NCBI RefSeq assembly: GCF_001634385.1
Contig: NZ_LIIN01000011.1
Span: 1 to 39,789 of the forward strand
DNA from: Rathayibacter tanaceti
GTDB lineage: Bacteria > Actinomycetota > Actinomycetes > Actinomycetales > Microbacteriaceae
Direction of reading: 5' to 3'
Length of the DNA stretch: 39,789 nt
Shown in pieces: positions 1 to 8,644 of this stretch. The notes under the pieces are model-generated. The model worked only from the letters and a program-made list of their open reading frames with translations, did no database searches and was not told the DNA's origin. The translations under genes were made by a program, and so were the position numbers. Every line of letters begins with the position of its first letter. Position 1 is the first letter of the stretch.

Positions 1-362
1 GTCGGTGCGGCCTGCTCGAGGACGTCGCCGTGTCGGCTCCGTGCTCTCGAGGGCGGTCGGCAGCTCGGCCGCCGCCTCGGGGGCGGGCGCCGCCTGCTCG
101 GCCACGTCCGCCGGCTCCGCTTCGACGACGGTGGCGTCGACGACGGGGGCGACGTCCTCGGCGGTCGCCGGAGCGATCGACTCGGCGTCGGCCGCAGCGC
201 CGGCGCGGAGGTCCGAGATCGCCTGGACGAGCTCGCCCTTGCGGAGCTTGGAGCTCCGCCGAGGCCGAGGCGCGTCGCGAGCGCCTGGAGCTCCGCGACG
301 CGGAGCGCCGAGAGATCGGCGGTGAGATCCACGGTCGAGCCGTGGGTGTTGACATCTGTCAC
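1..362 (-). CDS. rho: Transcription termination factor Rho, N-terminal part (partial; frameshifted)
   Basis: This is the first ~120 codons of Rho, the hexameric RNA-dependent ATPase that terminates transcription; the rest lies beyond the left edge. The GTG at 362-360 is chosen because an AAGGA-type ribosome binding site lies about 11 nt upstream and the product reads VTDVNTHGSTVDLTADLSAL at once. The N-terminal helix pattern (LRVAELQALATRLGL, then SKLRKGELVQAI) is the Rho_N/SAP-like domain, followed by the Ala/Glu/Pro-rich and then Arg-rich insert typical of actinobacterial Rho. The two halves of the Rho_N motif are in different frames: one base is missing near 255 (restoring a G between 255 and 256 joins GLGG to SSKLRK). 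In such a gene this is more likely a sequence error than decay. It follows thrB on the same strand after a 232-nt structured gap. Confidence 0.85.
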   Translation of the reverse strand, partial: MTDVNTHGSTVDLTADLSALRVAELQALATRLGLGGAPSSARASSSRRSRTSAPALRPTPSRSLRRPPRTSPPSSTPPSSKRSRRTWPSRRRPPPRRRPSCRPPSRARSRHGDVLEQAAP

Positions 363-426
363 TGGAGAGGGTTCCTTCCCCCCGGGAACGACTGCTCACC
401 GGGAGAGCTCATCGACCGCGCGGTGC

Positions 427-514
427 CATCGCGTGTTCTGATCCACGCGATGCTCTCGGTCACCGGCGCCTCCTGCCAGAGAGCGCAGCGAGGGCCCGGA
501 GACCAGGCGCCGGT
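427..514 (-). promoter_or_regulatory. Structured leader upstream of rho (two strong stem-loops)
   Basis: The 232-nt gap between the thrB stop and the rho start holds two perfect inverted repeats. One is a 9-bp stem (427-435 with 444-452, 8-nt loop). The other is a 9-bp stem (462-470 with 506-514) closing a 35-nt loop. Both would fold in the rho mRNA leader, 65 to 150 nt before the start codon. Rho synthesis is autoregulated in several bacteria, so an attenuator role is reasonable, but the function is inferred from position and symmetry only. The first hairpin could also be a weak terminator for thrB. Confidence 0.5.
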
Positions 515-594
515 CTGCAGGAGAAGCAGGGGCGCCCTTCACACGATGGGATGGCCGTGGTTGTCGGGACGATCCGTCGGACAGAGTCCGCTCG

Positions 595-1563
595 TTACGC
601 GGTTCCTAGGGATGCGGTCCCCACTGTAGCACCCTTGAAGTCGACGGCCAGCATGTGCGCGCGCCACGGCGTGGGCGCCTCGGTCGCGACGAGGTCGGCC
701 GCCGCGAGCCGCTGCGCGGGGTCGCTGCACAGCACCAGGACGCTCGGCCCGGCGCCCGAGACGACGGCCGCGTAGCCGTGCGAGCGCAGGAGGGCGATGA
801 GTTCGGAGGTCTGCGGCATCGCGGCCGCGCGGTAGTTCTGGTGCAGCTTGTCCTCTGTCGCCGCGAAGAGCAGCTCCGGGCTCTGGATCAGCGCCGCGAT
901 CAGCAGCGACGAGCGCGAGACGTTGAAGACCGCGTCCTCGTGCGGCACGCTCTGCGGCTGCAACGAGCGCGCCAGGCGCGTCGACATGGTGTGCTCGGGG
1001 ACGAAGACGACCGGCGAGACTCCGCGGTGCACCATCAGCTTCTTGGAGCGGGGGCGCAGCGGGGAGCCGGCGGCCGCATCGGCGTGGGGCTCCACCCACG
1101 CGATGGTCAGCCCGCCGAAGAGCGCGGGCGCCACGTTGTCGGGGTGCCCCTCCATCTCGGTCGCGATGCGGAGCAGGTCGTCGGCGTCGAGTTCCACGAT
1201 CCCCTCGAGCAGCCCCTTCGCCGCCATGATCCCCGAGACGATCGCCGCCCCGGAGGAGCCCATCCCGCGGCCGTGCGGGATGATGTTGCGCGCGATCACC
1301 TCGATCCCGGGCATCTCCTGGCTCTGATCCGCGAAGGTGTACGCGACGGCCTGCACGACGAGGTTCGTCTCGTCGGTCGCCACCTCGCCCTCGCCCACGC
1401 CGTGCACCGTCACACGGGCACCCGTCGCCGCGACGGCGGTCACGTCGAGCTCGTCGTAGAACGAGAGCGCCAGGCCCAGCGTGTCGAAGCCGGGGCCCAG
1501 GTTCGCCGAGGTGGCGGGGACCTTGACGTGGACGGTGCGGCCGACGGGAACCGCTGAGGTCAT
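595..1563 (-). CDS. thrB: Homoserine kinase ThrB
   Basis: Phosphorylates homoserine with ATP to O-phosphohomoserine, the substrate of threonine synthase, in the cytoplasm. The 322-residue protein has the GHMP-kinase plan. It starts with VKVPATSANLGPGFDTLG (residues ~13-30), has the ATP-binding glycine-rich loop PHGRGMGSSGAA at ~96-107, and the third GHMP motif VSGAGPSVL near the C-terminus. Length is normal for the family. The ATG (1563-1561) overlaps the thrC TGA (1562-1560) in an ATGA arrangement, so the two are probably translationally coupled. It is the last gene of the argS-lysA-hom-thrC-thrB run. No defect is seen. Confidence 0.96.
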   Translation of the reverse strand: MTSAVPVGRTVHVKVPATSANLGPGFDTLGLALSFYDELDVTAVAATGARVTVHGVGEGEVATDETNLVVQAVAYTFADQSQEMPGIEVIARNIIPHGRGMGSSGAAIVSGIMAAKGLLEGIVELDADDLLRIATEMEGHPDNVAPALFGGLTIAWVEPHADAAAGSPLRPRSKKLMVHRGVSPVVFVPEHTMSTRLARSLQPQSVPHEDAVFNVSRSSLLIAALIQSPELLFAATEDKLHQNYRAAAMPQTSELIALLRSHGYAAVVSGAGPSVLVLCSDPAQRLAAADLVATEAPTPWRAHMLAVDFKGATVGTASLGTA

Positions 1564-2635
1564 GCGCCGGCCAGCCCCAGCACGTCCGCGACCGCTGCCG
1601 TGTCGACAGGCACGACGGTCGGCGTGATGTCGGCGCCGTCGGCGGTACGGAGCGCCCACTGCGGGTCCTTGAGGCCGTGACCGGTGACCGTGAGCACGAC
1701 TGTGGCGTCCTTCGGGATCGCCCCGGCCTCGGCACGCTCGAGCAGCCCGGCGACGCTGATCGCCGACGCCGGCTCGACGAAGACGCCGACCTCGCCGGCG
1801 AGGATGCGGTAGGCCTCGAGGATCTTCTCGTCGCTGATCGCGCCGAAGTAGCCGTCGCTGGCGCTGCGTGCGTTCAGAGCGAGCTCCCATGAGGCGGGGT
1901 TGCGATCCGGATCGCGCTGGCGATCGTCTCGGGGTGGCGGACCGGGGCGCCGTGGACGATCGGAGCGGAGCCCTCGGCCTGGAAGCCGAACATGCGCGGG
2001 AGGCGCGTCGTGGCGCCGCGCTCCAGCTCCTCCGAGTAGCCGCGGAAGTAGGCGGTGTAGTTCCCCGCGTTGCCCACCGGGACGATGTGGAGGTCCGGCG
2101 CGTCGCCCAGGACCTCGACGACCTCGAAGGCCGCCGTCTTCTGGCCGGCGATGCGGTCGGGGTTCACCGAGTTGACCAGGTGCACCGGGTAGTTGTTCGC
2201 GAGGTCGCGGGCGATGTCGAGGCAGTCGTCGAAATTGCCCTGCACCTGCAGGAGCTGCGCGTTGTGCGCGATGGCCTGGCTGAGCTTGCCCAGAGCGATT
2301 TTGCCCTCGGGCACCAACACGGCGGCGGTGATGCCGGCGTGGGTCGCGTACGCGGCGGCCGAGGCCGAGGTGTTGCCGGTCGAGGCGCAGATGACAGCCT
2401 TCGCACCGTGCTCGACGGCCTTCGAGATCGCCATGGTCATGCCACGGTCCTTGAAGGATCCCGTCGGGTTCATGCCCTCGTACTTGACCCACACCTTCGC
2501 GCCCGTCCGCGCAGAGAGGGCCGCGGCGGGGATGAGCGGGGTGCCGCCCTCGCCCAGCGTGATGACCGGGGTCGCCTCCGTCACATCGAGGCGGTCCGCG
2601 TACTCGTGCAGGACTCCGCGCCACTGCTTGGCCAT
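1560..2635 (-). CDS. thrC: Threonine synthase ThrC (single-base frameshift)
   Basis: Converts O-phosphohomoserine to threonine plus phosphate using PLP. The PLP lysine is K62 in [25 protein letters not shown] and [14 protein letters not shown] follow as the phosphate-binding and cofactor regions. The ATG at 2635 is preferred over the ATG at 2650 because AAGGAG lies ~8 nt upstream and the hom stop ends 1 nt before it. The reading frame breaks near 1903: upstream it ends in ETIASAIRI and the expected continuation ([18 protein letters not shown]) is in another frame. Adding one C after 1903 restores GNPASWEL. The remaining ~110 C-terminal residues are intact up to the TGA overlapping thrB. This is a conserved biosynthetic gene, so a sequencing indel is likely. 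Confidence 0.93.
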
Positions 2636-2636
2636 C

Positions 2637-3979
2637 TCAGGCTCCTTCAACTCGTAGAACAGACGTCACGGCGCCCACGAAACCATGGGAGTGGAGGGCG
2701 GTGACGGTGGCCGCCAGATCGGATTCCGCCGCGGCGTGCGTGCCGAGGACCAGGGTAGCGGTCGGCTCGCGCCGCGCCGCACCGGTCGTCTCCTCCAGCG
2801 GGTCGGCGTCCGGCGGAGTCTGCACCAGGGTCTCGACCGAGACCCCGTGGTCGGCGAACACCCCCGCGATCTGCGCGAGCACGCCCGGCCGATCGAGCAC
2901 CTCGAGGGTGACCTGGTATCGGGTCGTGACATGCCCGATCGGCAGGACCGACAGGCCGGAGTTCGCGCTGGTGACCAGGCCGGGACCACCGACGACGTGG
3001 CGCCTGGCGGCCGATACCACGTCGCCCAGCACCGCCGAGGCGGTCTCGACGCCGCCGGCACCGGCTCCGTAGAACATCAGATCGCCGGCCGCCTCGGCCT
3101 CGACGAAGACCGCGTTGTTGGCGCCGTGGACGGCGGCGAGCGGGTGCGAGCGGTGCACGAGCGCCGGGTAGACCCGTGCCGAGACGCCCTCCTCCCCCGT
3201 CTTGGCGTCGGTCAGCCGCTCGCAGATCGCCAGCAGCTTGATCACGTAGCCGGAGTCGCGGGCCTGGTCGACCTGAGCCGTGGTGATGCCGGTGATCCCC
3301 TCGCGGTGCACGAGGGTGACCGGCACGTCGGTGTGGAACGCCAGGCGCGCCAGGATCGCGGCCTTCTGCGCGGCGTCGTAGCCCTCGATGTCCGCCGTCG
3401 GGTCCGCCTCGGCGTAGCCGAGCTCGGTGGCGCGGGCGAGCGCCTCCTCGAGGCTCGAGTGCTCGGTGTCCATCCGGTCGAGGATGTAGTTGGTCGTGCC
3501 GTTCACGATGCCGAGGATCCGGTGGACGCGATCGCCCGCGAGGCTGTCGCGCAGCGGACGGATGATCGGGATGGCGCCCGCGACGGCCGCTTCGTAGTTG
3601 AGCTGCGCGCCGACCTGGTCCGCCGCCTCGAAGAGCTCGTTCCCGTGCGCGGCCAGGAGCGCCTTGTTCGCGGTGATCACGTCGGCGCCCGACGAGATCG
3701 CCGCGAGGATGTGGCTCCGGGCCGGCTCCAGACCGCCCATCAGCTCGACCACGATGTCGCGCCGAGGATCAGCGACTCCGCGTCGGTGGTCAGCAGGTGC
3801 CTCGGGATGTCGGCGGTGCGCGGGGCGTCCGGATTCCGCACGGCCACGCCGACGAGCTCCAGCGGCGCCCCCACGCGCTGCGCGAGCTCGTCGCCGTGGT
3901 CGAGCAGGAGGCGGGCCACCTGGGCACCGACGGACCCGGCACCCAGGAGGGCGACGCGGAGGCTGCGGTACTCGATCAT
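2637..3979 (-). CDS. hom: Homoserine dehydrogenase Hom (single-base frameshift)
   Basis: Reduces aspartate semialdehyde to homoserine with NAD(P)H, the branch step to threonine and methionine. The N-terminus has the dinucleotide-binding GAGSVG (~13-18). The catalytic domain includes [27 protein letters not shown] and the [11 protein letters not shown] signature, and the C-terminus carries an ACT regulatory domain ([20 protein letters not shown]), the usual site of threonine feedback. The ATG (3979-3977) overlaps the lysA TGA (3978-3976). The frame breaks near 3759, where LILGA and [13 protein letters not shown] are in different frames; one G/C base missing from GGCGCCGAC explains it. With the repair the protein is ~447 residues, normal for actinobacterial enzymes. 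The stop leaves 1 nt before the thrC start. Confidence 0.93.
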
Positions 3980-5409
3980 CGGGAGGTCGCCTTTCGTTCG
4001 ATGCCGGCGTCGCGGCGGAGGAGGTCCTCCTCGGTCTCGCCGTGCACGAGGACGCGGGAGCGCCCGTCGCGCACGGCGACGACCGGGGGACGGCCGAGGT
4101 AGTTGTAGTTGCTGGCGAGAGACCAGCAGTAGGCGCCGGTCGCCGCGACGGCGAGCAGATCGCCCGGCCCGACGTCGGCGGGCAGGAAGTCGTCGTGCAC
4201 GACGATGTCGCCCGATTCGCAGTGCTTGCCGGCGACCCGCACCAGCGCGGGTTCGGCCGAGGAGGAGCGGTTCGCGAGGAGCGCCGTGTAGTCGGCTCCG
4301 TAGAGCGCAGGGCGGGCGTTGTCGCTCATCCCGCCGTCGACGCTGACGTAGCGGCGCACGGCCGTCGCTCCCTCCGGGCCAACCACCACATCCTTGACGG
4401 TGCCGACCTCGTAGAGGGTCAGGCCGGCGGGCCCGATCAGCGAGCGCCCCGGCTCGATCGCGATGTGCGGCACCGGAATCCCGCGCACCGCGCACTGCTC
4501 AGCGACCGCGTCCGCGACGGCCGCCGCGATCTCAGCGATCGGCGTGGGATCGTCGGCGCTCGTGTACGCGATGCCGAAGCCGCCGCCGAGGTTGAGCTCG
4601 GGCACCGGGCCGTCCGCGAGCAGGGCTGCGTGCACGTCGAGCAGGCGCGACGCGGACTCCGCGAATCCGCCCGCCCCGAAGATCTGGGAGCCGATGTGGC
4701 AGTGCAGGCCGAGGAAGCGCAGCGACGGGAACGAGCGGATGCGCGCCACGGCGGCCGGGCAGTCGGCGAGCGCGAGGCCGAACTTCTGGTCCTCGTGCGC
4801 GGTGGCGAGGAACTCGTGGGTGTGCGCGTGCACGCCGCTGTTCACGCGGAGGCGGACGGCCTGCACCCGCCCGTGCCGCTCGGCTGCGGCCGCGACGCGC
4901 TCGATCTCGAGGAGACTGTCGAGCACGATCGTGCCCGCGCCGACCTCGACGGCACGATCGATCTCGGCGAGCGACTTGTTGTTGCCGTGCAGGCCGAAGC
5001 GTTCGGGCTCGATTCCCGCAGCGAGCGCGACGGCCATCTCCCCGCCGCTGGAGAGGTCGAGGTTGAGGCCCTCGCCGCGCATCCAGCGGGCGACCTCGGT
5101 CGACAGGAACGCCTTTCCTGCGTAGTAGACGGTGACGCCCGTGCCGATGCGGGCGAGCTCGCGGGCGAACACGTCGCGGAGCTCGACGGCCCGGCGCCGG
5201 GCATCCGCCTCGTCGACCACATAGAGAGGAGTGCCGTACCGGCGCACGAGCTCCGTGGCGGCGACTCCGGCGACCCAGAGCACACCGTCCGCGTCACGAC
5301 GGGCGCCGTCCGACCAGATCCCCTCGACGAGCTCGTTCGCATCGTCGGGGGTGCGCAGCCAGTCGGGCGCGAGCGGATGCTGGGGAGCGCGGGCGGCGTC
5401 GATGACCAC
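3976..5409 (-). CDS. lysA: Diaminopimelate decarboxylase LysA
   Basis: Decarboxylates meso-diaminopimelate to L-lysine, the last lysine step. The 477-residue fold-type III PLP enzyme shows the PLP lysine K99 (YYAGKAF), HCHIGSQI at 236-243, the glycine-rich phosphate loop GGGFG at 275-279, EPGRS at 319-323, and the active-site CESGD at 397-401 contributed across the dimer. The start is GTG at 5409, with GAGG about 9 nt upstream; the N-terminal extension before the barrel is normal in actinobacteria. The ribosome binding site lies inside a small inverted repeat (GTGAG/CTCAC, 5412-5423). It is downstream of argS and the DUF2993 gene and overlaps hom by 4 bp. DapC, DapD and DapE, which act upstream of it, are coded elsewhere in the window. 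Confidence 0.97.
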   Translation of the reverse strand: MVIDAARAPQHPLAPDWLRTPDDANELVEGIWSDGARRDADGVLWVAGVAATELVRRYGTPLYVVDEADARRRAVELRDVFARELARIGTGVTVYYAGKAFLSTEVARWMRGEGLNLDLSSGGEMAVALAAGIEPERFGLHGNNKSLAEIDRAVEVGAGTIVLDSLLEIERVAAAAERHGRVQAVRLRVNSGVHAHTHEFLATAHEDQKFGLALADCPAAVARIRSFPSLRFLGLHCHIGSQIFGAGGFAESASRLLDVHAALLADGPVPELNLGGGFGIAYTSADDPTPIAEIAAAVADAVAEQCAVRGIPVPHIAIEPGRSLIGPAGLTLYEVGTVKDVVVGPEGATAVRRYVSVDGGMSDNARPALYGADYTALLANRSSSAEPALVRVAGKHCESGDIVVHDDFLPADVGPGDLLAVAATGAYCWSLASNYNYLGRPPVVAVRDGRSRVLVHGETEEDLLRRDAGIERKATSR

Positions 5410-5541
5410 GGGTGAGACCTCACAGGAGAGAGTGGGAGCGTCACTGCGGGGCGAGCGGGTCCGGATTGACCCCTGAAGCCAGCGATGTCAGTGTTCGACC
5501 CGCGGACGACGCGGGCACAGGGCTCCGATCCTACCGGGCGA

Positions 5542-5557
5542 CGCGGCGGCCGCCGCG
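5542..5557. terminator. 16-bp perfect palindrome after the DUF2993 gene
   Basis: A perfect GC-only palindrome (CGCGGCGG then its complement) lies 5 nt past the DUF2993 stop codon and 133 nt before the lysA start. It could form a hairpin that ends part of the argS transcript or protects its 3' end. It has no T-run, and very high GC makes chance palindromes more common, so this call is tentative. Confidence 0.35.
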
Positions 5558-5562
5558 CCCGA

Positions 5563-6340
5563 TCAGGAGCAGGAGCCGGTCTCCTGCTCGGCCGGATCGC
5601 TGAGGAAGCTCGGCGAGAGGGCGAAGGTCGCGTCCATGGAGTCACGGGCGACCTCGACGCCGGTCAGCGTCAGCCCGCGGGGCACCGAGTCGGCGATGCA
5701 GACCGTCGACGGTGCGAGCAGATCGCCCGAGACAGCGCCGAAGCGCTCGCGGAACTGCGTCGCCGAGAAGGTGGCCCCCGCCGCCGAGACCTCCTGCGGC
5801 GTCAGCTCGATCGCCCCGTCGACGGCCGCGAGTCCGAGGCCGATTCCCGCCCCGAGGCTGAGGCCGAGCACATCGACCGACGCCGTCACGCGCACGAGCG
5901 GAGGGTCGAGGGTCACGTCATCCACCGGCACCGTGCTGCGCTCCGTCACCAGCGTCGAGACGGAGGCGGCGTCGATGTCGACCGTCGCGGTGCCGGAGTC
6001 GACGGTTCCGTCGCCGCTCACGGGCACTCCGACGAGGTCGCCGCCACATCGCCGTCGAGTTCGCCGAACGAGCGTCGGAGCTGCGCAGGTCGAGGCGGTC
6101 CAGCCGGCCTCTCAGCAGCTGCGGCAGCACCGCCCAGCCCGCCACGTCGACGTCGACCGCGTGATCGGCGGGCAGCGCGAGCGCCTCCCTGAGGCTCGCG
6201 GCGGCCCGATCGGCGACCGCGCGGCGCGCGACCGAGTCGCCGACGACCGCGGCGATCACCACCAGCACCAGGACGATCGCGACGACGAGCGCGGCGCGGG
6301 CACCCCTGCGCCGCCGCCGCGGCCCGACGGCCTCGCTCAC
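5563..6340 (-). CDS. LmeA/DUF2993-like membrane-anchored protein (frameshifted)
   Basis: After repair, about 260 residues. It has an Arg-rich N-terminus, one strong transmembrane or signal-anchor helix ([19 protein letters not shown], ~15-33), and an exported domain with the beta-rich LmeA/DUF2993 pattern ([20 protein letters not shown] early; [12 protein letters not shown], then [13 protein letters not shown] and [15 protein letters not shown] late). LmeA in mycobacteria binds phospholipids and acts in lipoglycan maturation; for this gene that role is inference. The GTG start (6340-6338) overlaps the argS TGA. The middle reads through three frames: one base seems lost near 6070 and one near 6036 (or two together), giving [11 protein letters not shown] in a frame of its own. 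The C-terminal 154 residues are clean to the TGA at 5563. Confidence 0.7.
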
Positions 6341-7994
6341 ATCCGGTCCGGGGCGGTGACGCCGAGCAGCGAGAGACCGTTGCGCAGCACCTGACCGGTC
6401 GCCTCGTTGAGGCGGAGGCGGGTCGAGTGCACGGCCTCGACCGGGTCCTCGCCCTGCGGCACCACGCGGCAGGTGTCGTACCAGCGGTGGTAGAGGCCCG
6501 CGATCTCCTCGAGGTAGCGCGCGACGCGATGCGGCTCGCGGAGCTCGGCGGCGTGCGCCACGATCCGCGGGAACTCCTGGAGCCCGCCCAGCAGCGCCGA
6601 CTCCGTCGGGTGCACGAGCGTCTCGGGCGCGAACGGCTCGGCCGGTACTCCCGAAGCCGCCGCTTTGGCCGCGACCTGACGGGTGCGGGCGTGGGCGTAC
6701 TGCACGTAGTAGACGGGATTGTCGTTGCTGCGCTTGGTCAGCAGGTCGAGGTCGATGTCGAGGGTGGAATCGGCGGAGGAGCGCACCAGCGAGTAGCGGG
6801 CCGCGTCGACTCCGACGGCCTCGACCAGGTCCTCCATGGTCACCACGGTGCCGGCGCGCTTGGACATCCGGACCGCTTCGCCGTCGCGGATGAGGTTCAC
6901 CAGCTGACCGATCAGGATCTCGAGGTTCACCCCCGGGGTGTCGCCGAACGCGGCGCACATCGCCATCATCCGGCCGATGTAGCCGTGGTGGTCGGCTCCC
7001 AGCATGATGATCGCCCGGTCGAAGCCGCGCTCGCGCTTGTCGAGGTAGTAGGCGAGGTCGCCGGCGATGTACGCCGCCTCGCCGTCGCTCTTGATGACCA
7101 CCCGGTCGCGGTCGTCGCCGAAGGAGGTGGTGCGCAACCACGTCGCGCCGTCCGCCTCGAAGAGGTGACCGAGCTCGCGCAGGCGCTCGATCGCACGCTC
7201 CACCGCACGAGACTCGTGCAGCGAGTTCTCGTGGAAGTACACGTCGAAGTCCACGCCGAACTCGTGCAGGCTCTGCTTGATCTCGCCGAACATCAGCTCG
7301 ACGCCGATCGAGCGGAAGGTCTCGGCGAGCTCCGCATCGGGGAGCACGGAGAGGTCACCCGGGTAGGCGGCGACCACCCGCTCGGCGATCTCGGCGATGT
7401 AGGCGCCGCCGTAGCCGTCCTCGGGCGTGGGCTGGCCCCGGTACGCCGCGAGCAGGCTCCGCGTGTAGCGGTCGATCTGCGCGCCGTGGTCGTTGAAGTA
7501 GTACTCGCGGGTCACCTCGGCGCCCTGCGAGATGAGCATCCGCGCGAGGCTGTCGCCGACCGCCGCCCAGCGGGTGCCGCCGATGTGGATCGGTCCGGTG
7601 GGGTTCGCCGAGACGAACTCGAGGTTCATCCGCACGCCGGAGTACGCGCTGCCCGTCCCGTAGGACTCGCCCGCCGAGACGATGACGCCGGCGAGGGCGC
7701 CCGCCGCCGCGGCCTCGAGCCGGACGTTGAGGAACCCCGGCCCGGCCACCTCGACCGTGGCGACCCCCTCGACCGCGCCCAGCCCTTCGGCCAGTTCGGC
7801 CGCGAGCTCGCGCGGGTTCGCGCCGACCTTCTTCGCGAGCTTCATCGCGATGTTCGAGGCCCAGTCGCCGTGGTCGCGGTTCTCGGCCGCTCCAGCACGA
7901 CGTCCGAGAGGTCGACCCCCGCGTCACCGCCTCGTCGCTGCACGGCGTCGAGGACGAGGGCGTGCAGGGAGGCGGCGAGTTGCTCAGGAGTCAC
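6337..7994 (-). CDS. argS: Arginyl-tRNA synthetase ArgS (single-base frameshift near the N-terminus)
   Basis: Charges tRNA-Arg with arginine. The class I signatures are clear: HIGG within [19 protein letters not shown] (HIGH box) and MSKRAGT (KMSKS-like), with the all-helical anticodon-binding C-terminus ([13 protein letters not shown] through the end). The gene starts at GTG 7994 ([18 protein letters not shown]). Near 7883 one base is missing: VVLERP is followed in another frame by [20 protein letters not shown], the conserved Arg-tRNA synthetase N-terminal segment. Without repair the intact frame begins only at an internal ATG (7845). A TACAAT -10 box lies 8 nt before the GTG, so the mRNA is probably leaderless. 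It heads the argS-DUF2993-lysA-hom-thrC-thrB set, an arrangement known in actinobacteria. Confidence 0.95.
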
Positions 7995-8002
7995 GGGGAG
8001 TG

Positions 8003-8008
8003 ATTGTA
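8003..8008 (-). promoter_or_regulatory. -10 box of argS (TACAAT, leaderless start)
   Basis: On the minus strand TACAAT is followed by 8 nt and then the argS GTG. Actinobacterial -10 elements fit TAnnnT with initiation about 6-8 nt downstream, so transcription should begin at or next to the start codon. No good ribosome binding site is seen, which agrees. No convincing -35 hexamer is visible. Confidence 0.6.
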
Positions 8009-8027
8009 CCGGCCGCTGTCCGCCCCT

Positions 8028-8074
8028 CTCCCCTGTCGTGGCGCTGCGCGCTCCCCTGCCCGTGGCGCTGCGCG
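8028..8074. repeat. Imperfect 23/24-bp tandem duplication
   Basis: Two adjacent units (8028-8050 and 8051-8074) begin CTCCCCTG and end CGTGGCGCTGCGCG; they differ by a one-base insertion and one substitution. They fill most of the space between the divergent argS and lipoprotein promoters, so they may hold a duplicated factor-binding site or simply be a slippage product. Confidence 0.75.
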
Positions 8075-8094
8075 GCCGGTCCGGAGGGAGCCGC

Positions 8095-8100
8095 TAGGGT
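8095..8100 (+). promoter_or_regulatory. -10 box of the 8108 lipoprotein gene (TAGGGT, leaderless)
   Basis: TAGGGT is followed by exactly 7 nt and the ATG at 8108. This spacing puts the transcription start on the first base of the start codon. Confidence 0.6.
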
Positions 8101-8107
8101 GCCTCGC

Positions 8108-8635
8108 ATGCGCCGTCCCGCCGTCCTCCTCGTCGTCAGCCTCACGGCGGTGCTCCTCGCCGGCTGCGCCCCGTCCGCCGCGCCGGAGCCGAGCGCGAGC
8201 GGTGCCGTGACCGGCACGCCGATCCCGCTCTCGTGCGAGCAGCTGGTGCCCGCCTCCGCACTCGAAGGCCTGTGGAACGGCTTCTCCCCCGCCGACGACG
8301 TCGAGCCGACCGATGTCTCGCGCGAGATCGCCCAGTACGACGGCCTGCTCTGCGGCTGGTCCGACGGATCGGGAGCCGAGCTCCAGCTCGCCGTCGCGCA
8401 CCTGGATCCGGACGTCATCGAGGCCCTCAAGAACGAGTTCTTCACCACCAGCAAGGCCGTGCCCACCTACGGCAGACCGCCGCAGATCGAGGGCTATTAC
8501 CAGGTGGCCGACGGTCGGGGAGTCGCCGATGCGTTCGTCGGCGAGTACTGGGTCGAGGCGTCCAGTGCCTCCTTCGTCGAGCCCGGCGACCCCGAGCCTC
8601 TGGTGCGAGCGGCACTCGCCGCTCTCGGCGGCTGA
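8108..8635 (+). CDS. Small secreted lipoprotein of unknown function
   Basis: A 175-residue protein with a type II signal peptide: MRRPAVLLVVSLTAVLLAGC, lipobox LAGC with C20 the lipidated residue. A short Ser/Ala/Pro linker precedes a ~140-residue extracytoplasmic domain. That domain has two cysteines (CEQLVPASAL and LCGWSDGSG) that could form a disulfide, and a conserved-looking CEQL...LLCGW layout also found in other actinobacterial lipoproteins of unknown function. I do not recognise an enzymatic motif. It is divergent from argS and convergent with the transglutaminase gene, whose stop lies 9 bp away. A leaderless start is predicted. Confidence 0.85.
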   Translation: MRRPAVLLVVSLTAVLLAGCAPSAAPEPSASGAVTGTPIPLSCEQLVPASALEGLWNGFSPADDVEPTDVSREIAQYDGLLCGWSDGSGAELQLAVAHLDPDVIEALKNEFFTTSKAVPTYGRPPQIEGYYQVADGRGVADAFVGEYWVEASSASFVEPGDPEPLVRAALAALGG

Positions 8636-8644
8636 GCTCCGGCG

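Noticed and set aside
5410-5562. Lysine riboswitch before lysA
   Set aside because: The gap is ~150 nt and shows none of the conserved L-box elements; only a palindrome and a small repeat are visible.
6337-7845. Short ArgS starting at the internal ATG 7845
   Set aside because: It would lack the conserved N-terminal segment, which is present upstream (7846-7994) in another frame with a plausible GTG and -10 box.
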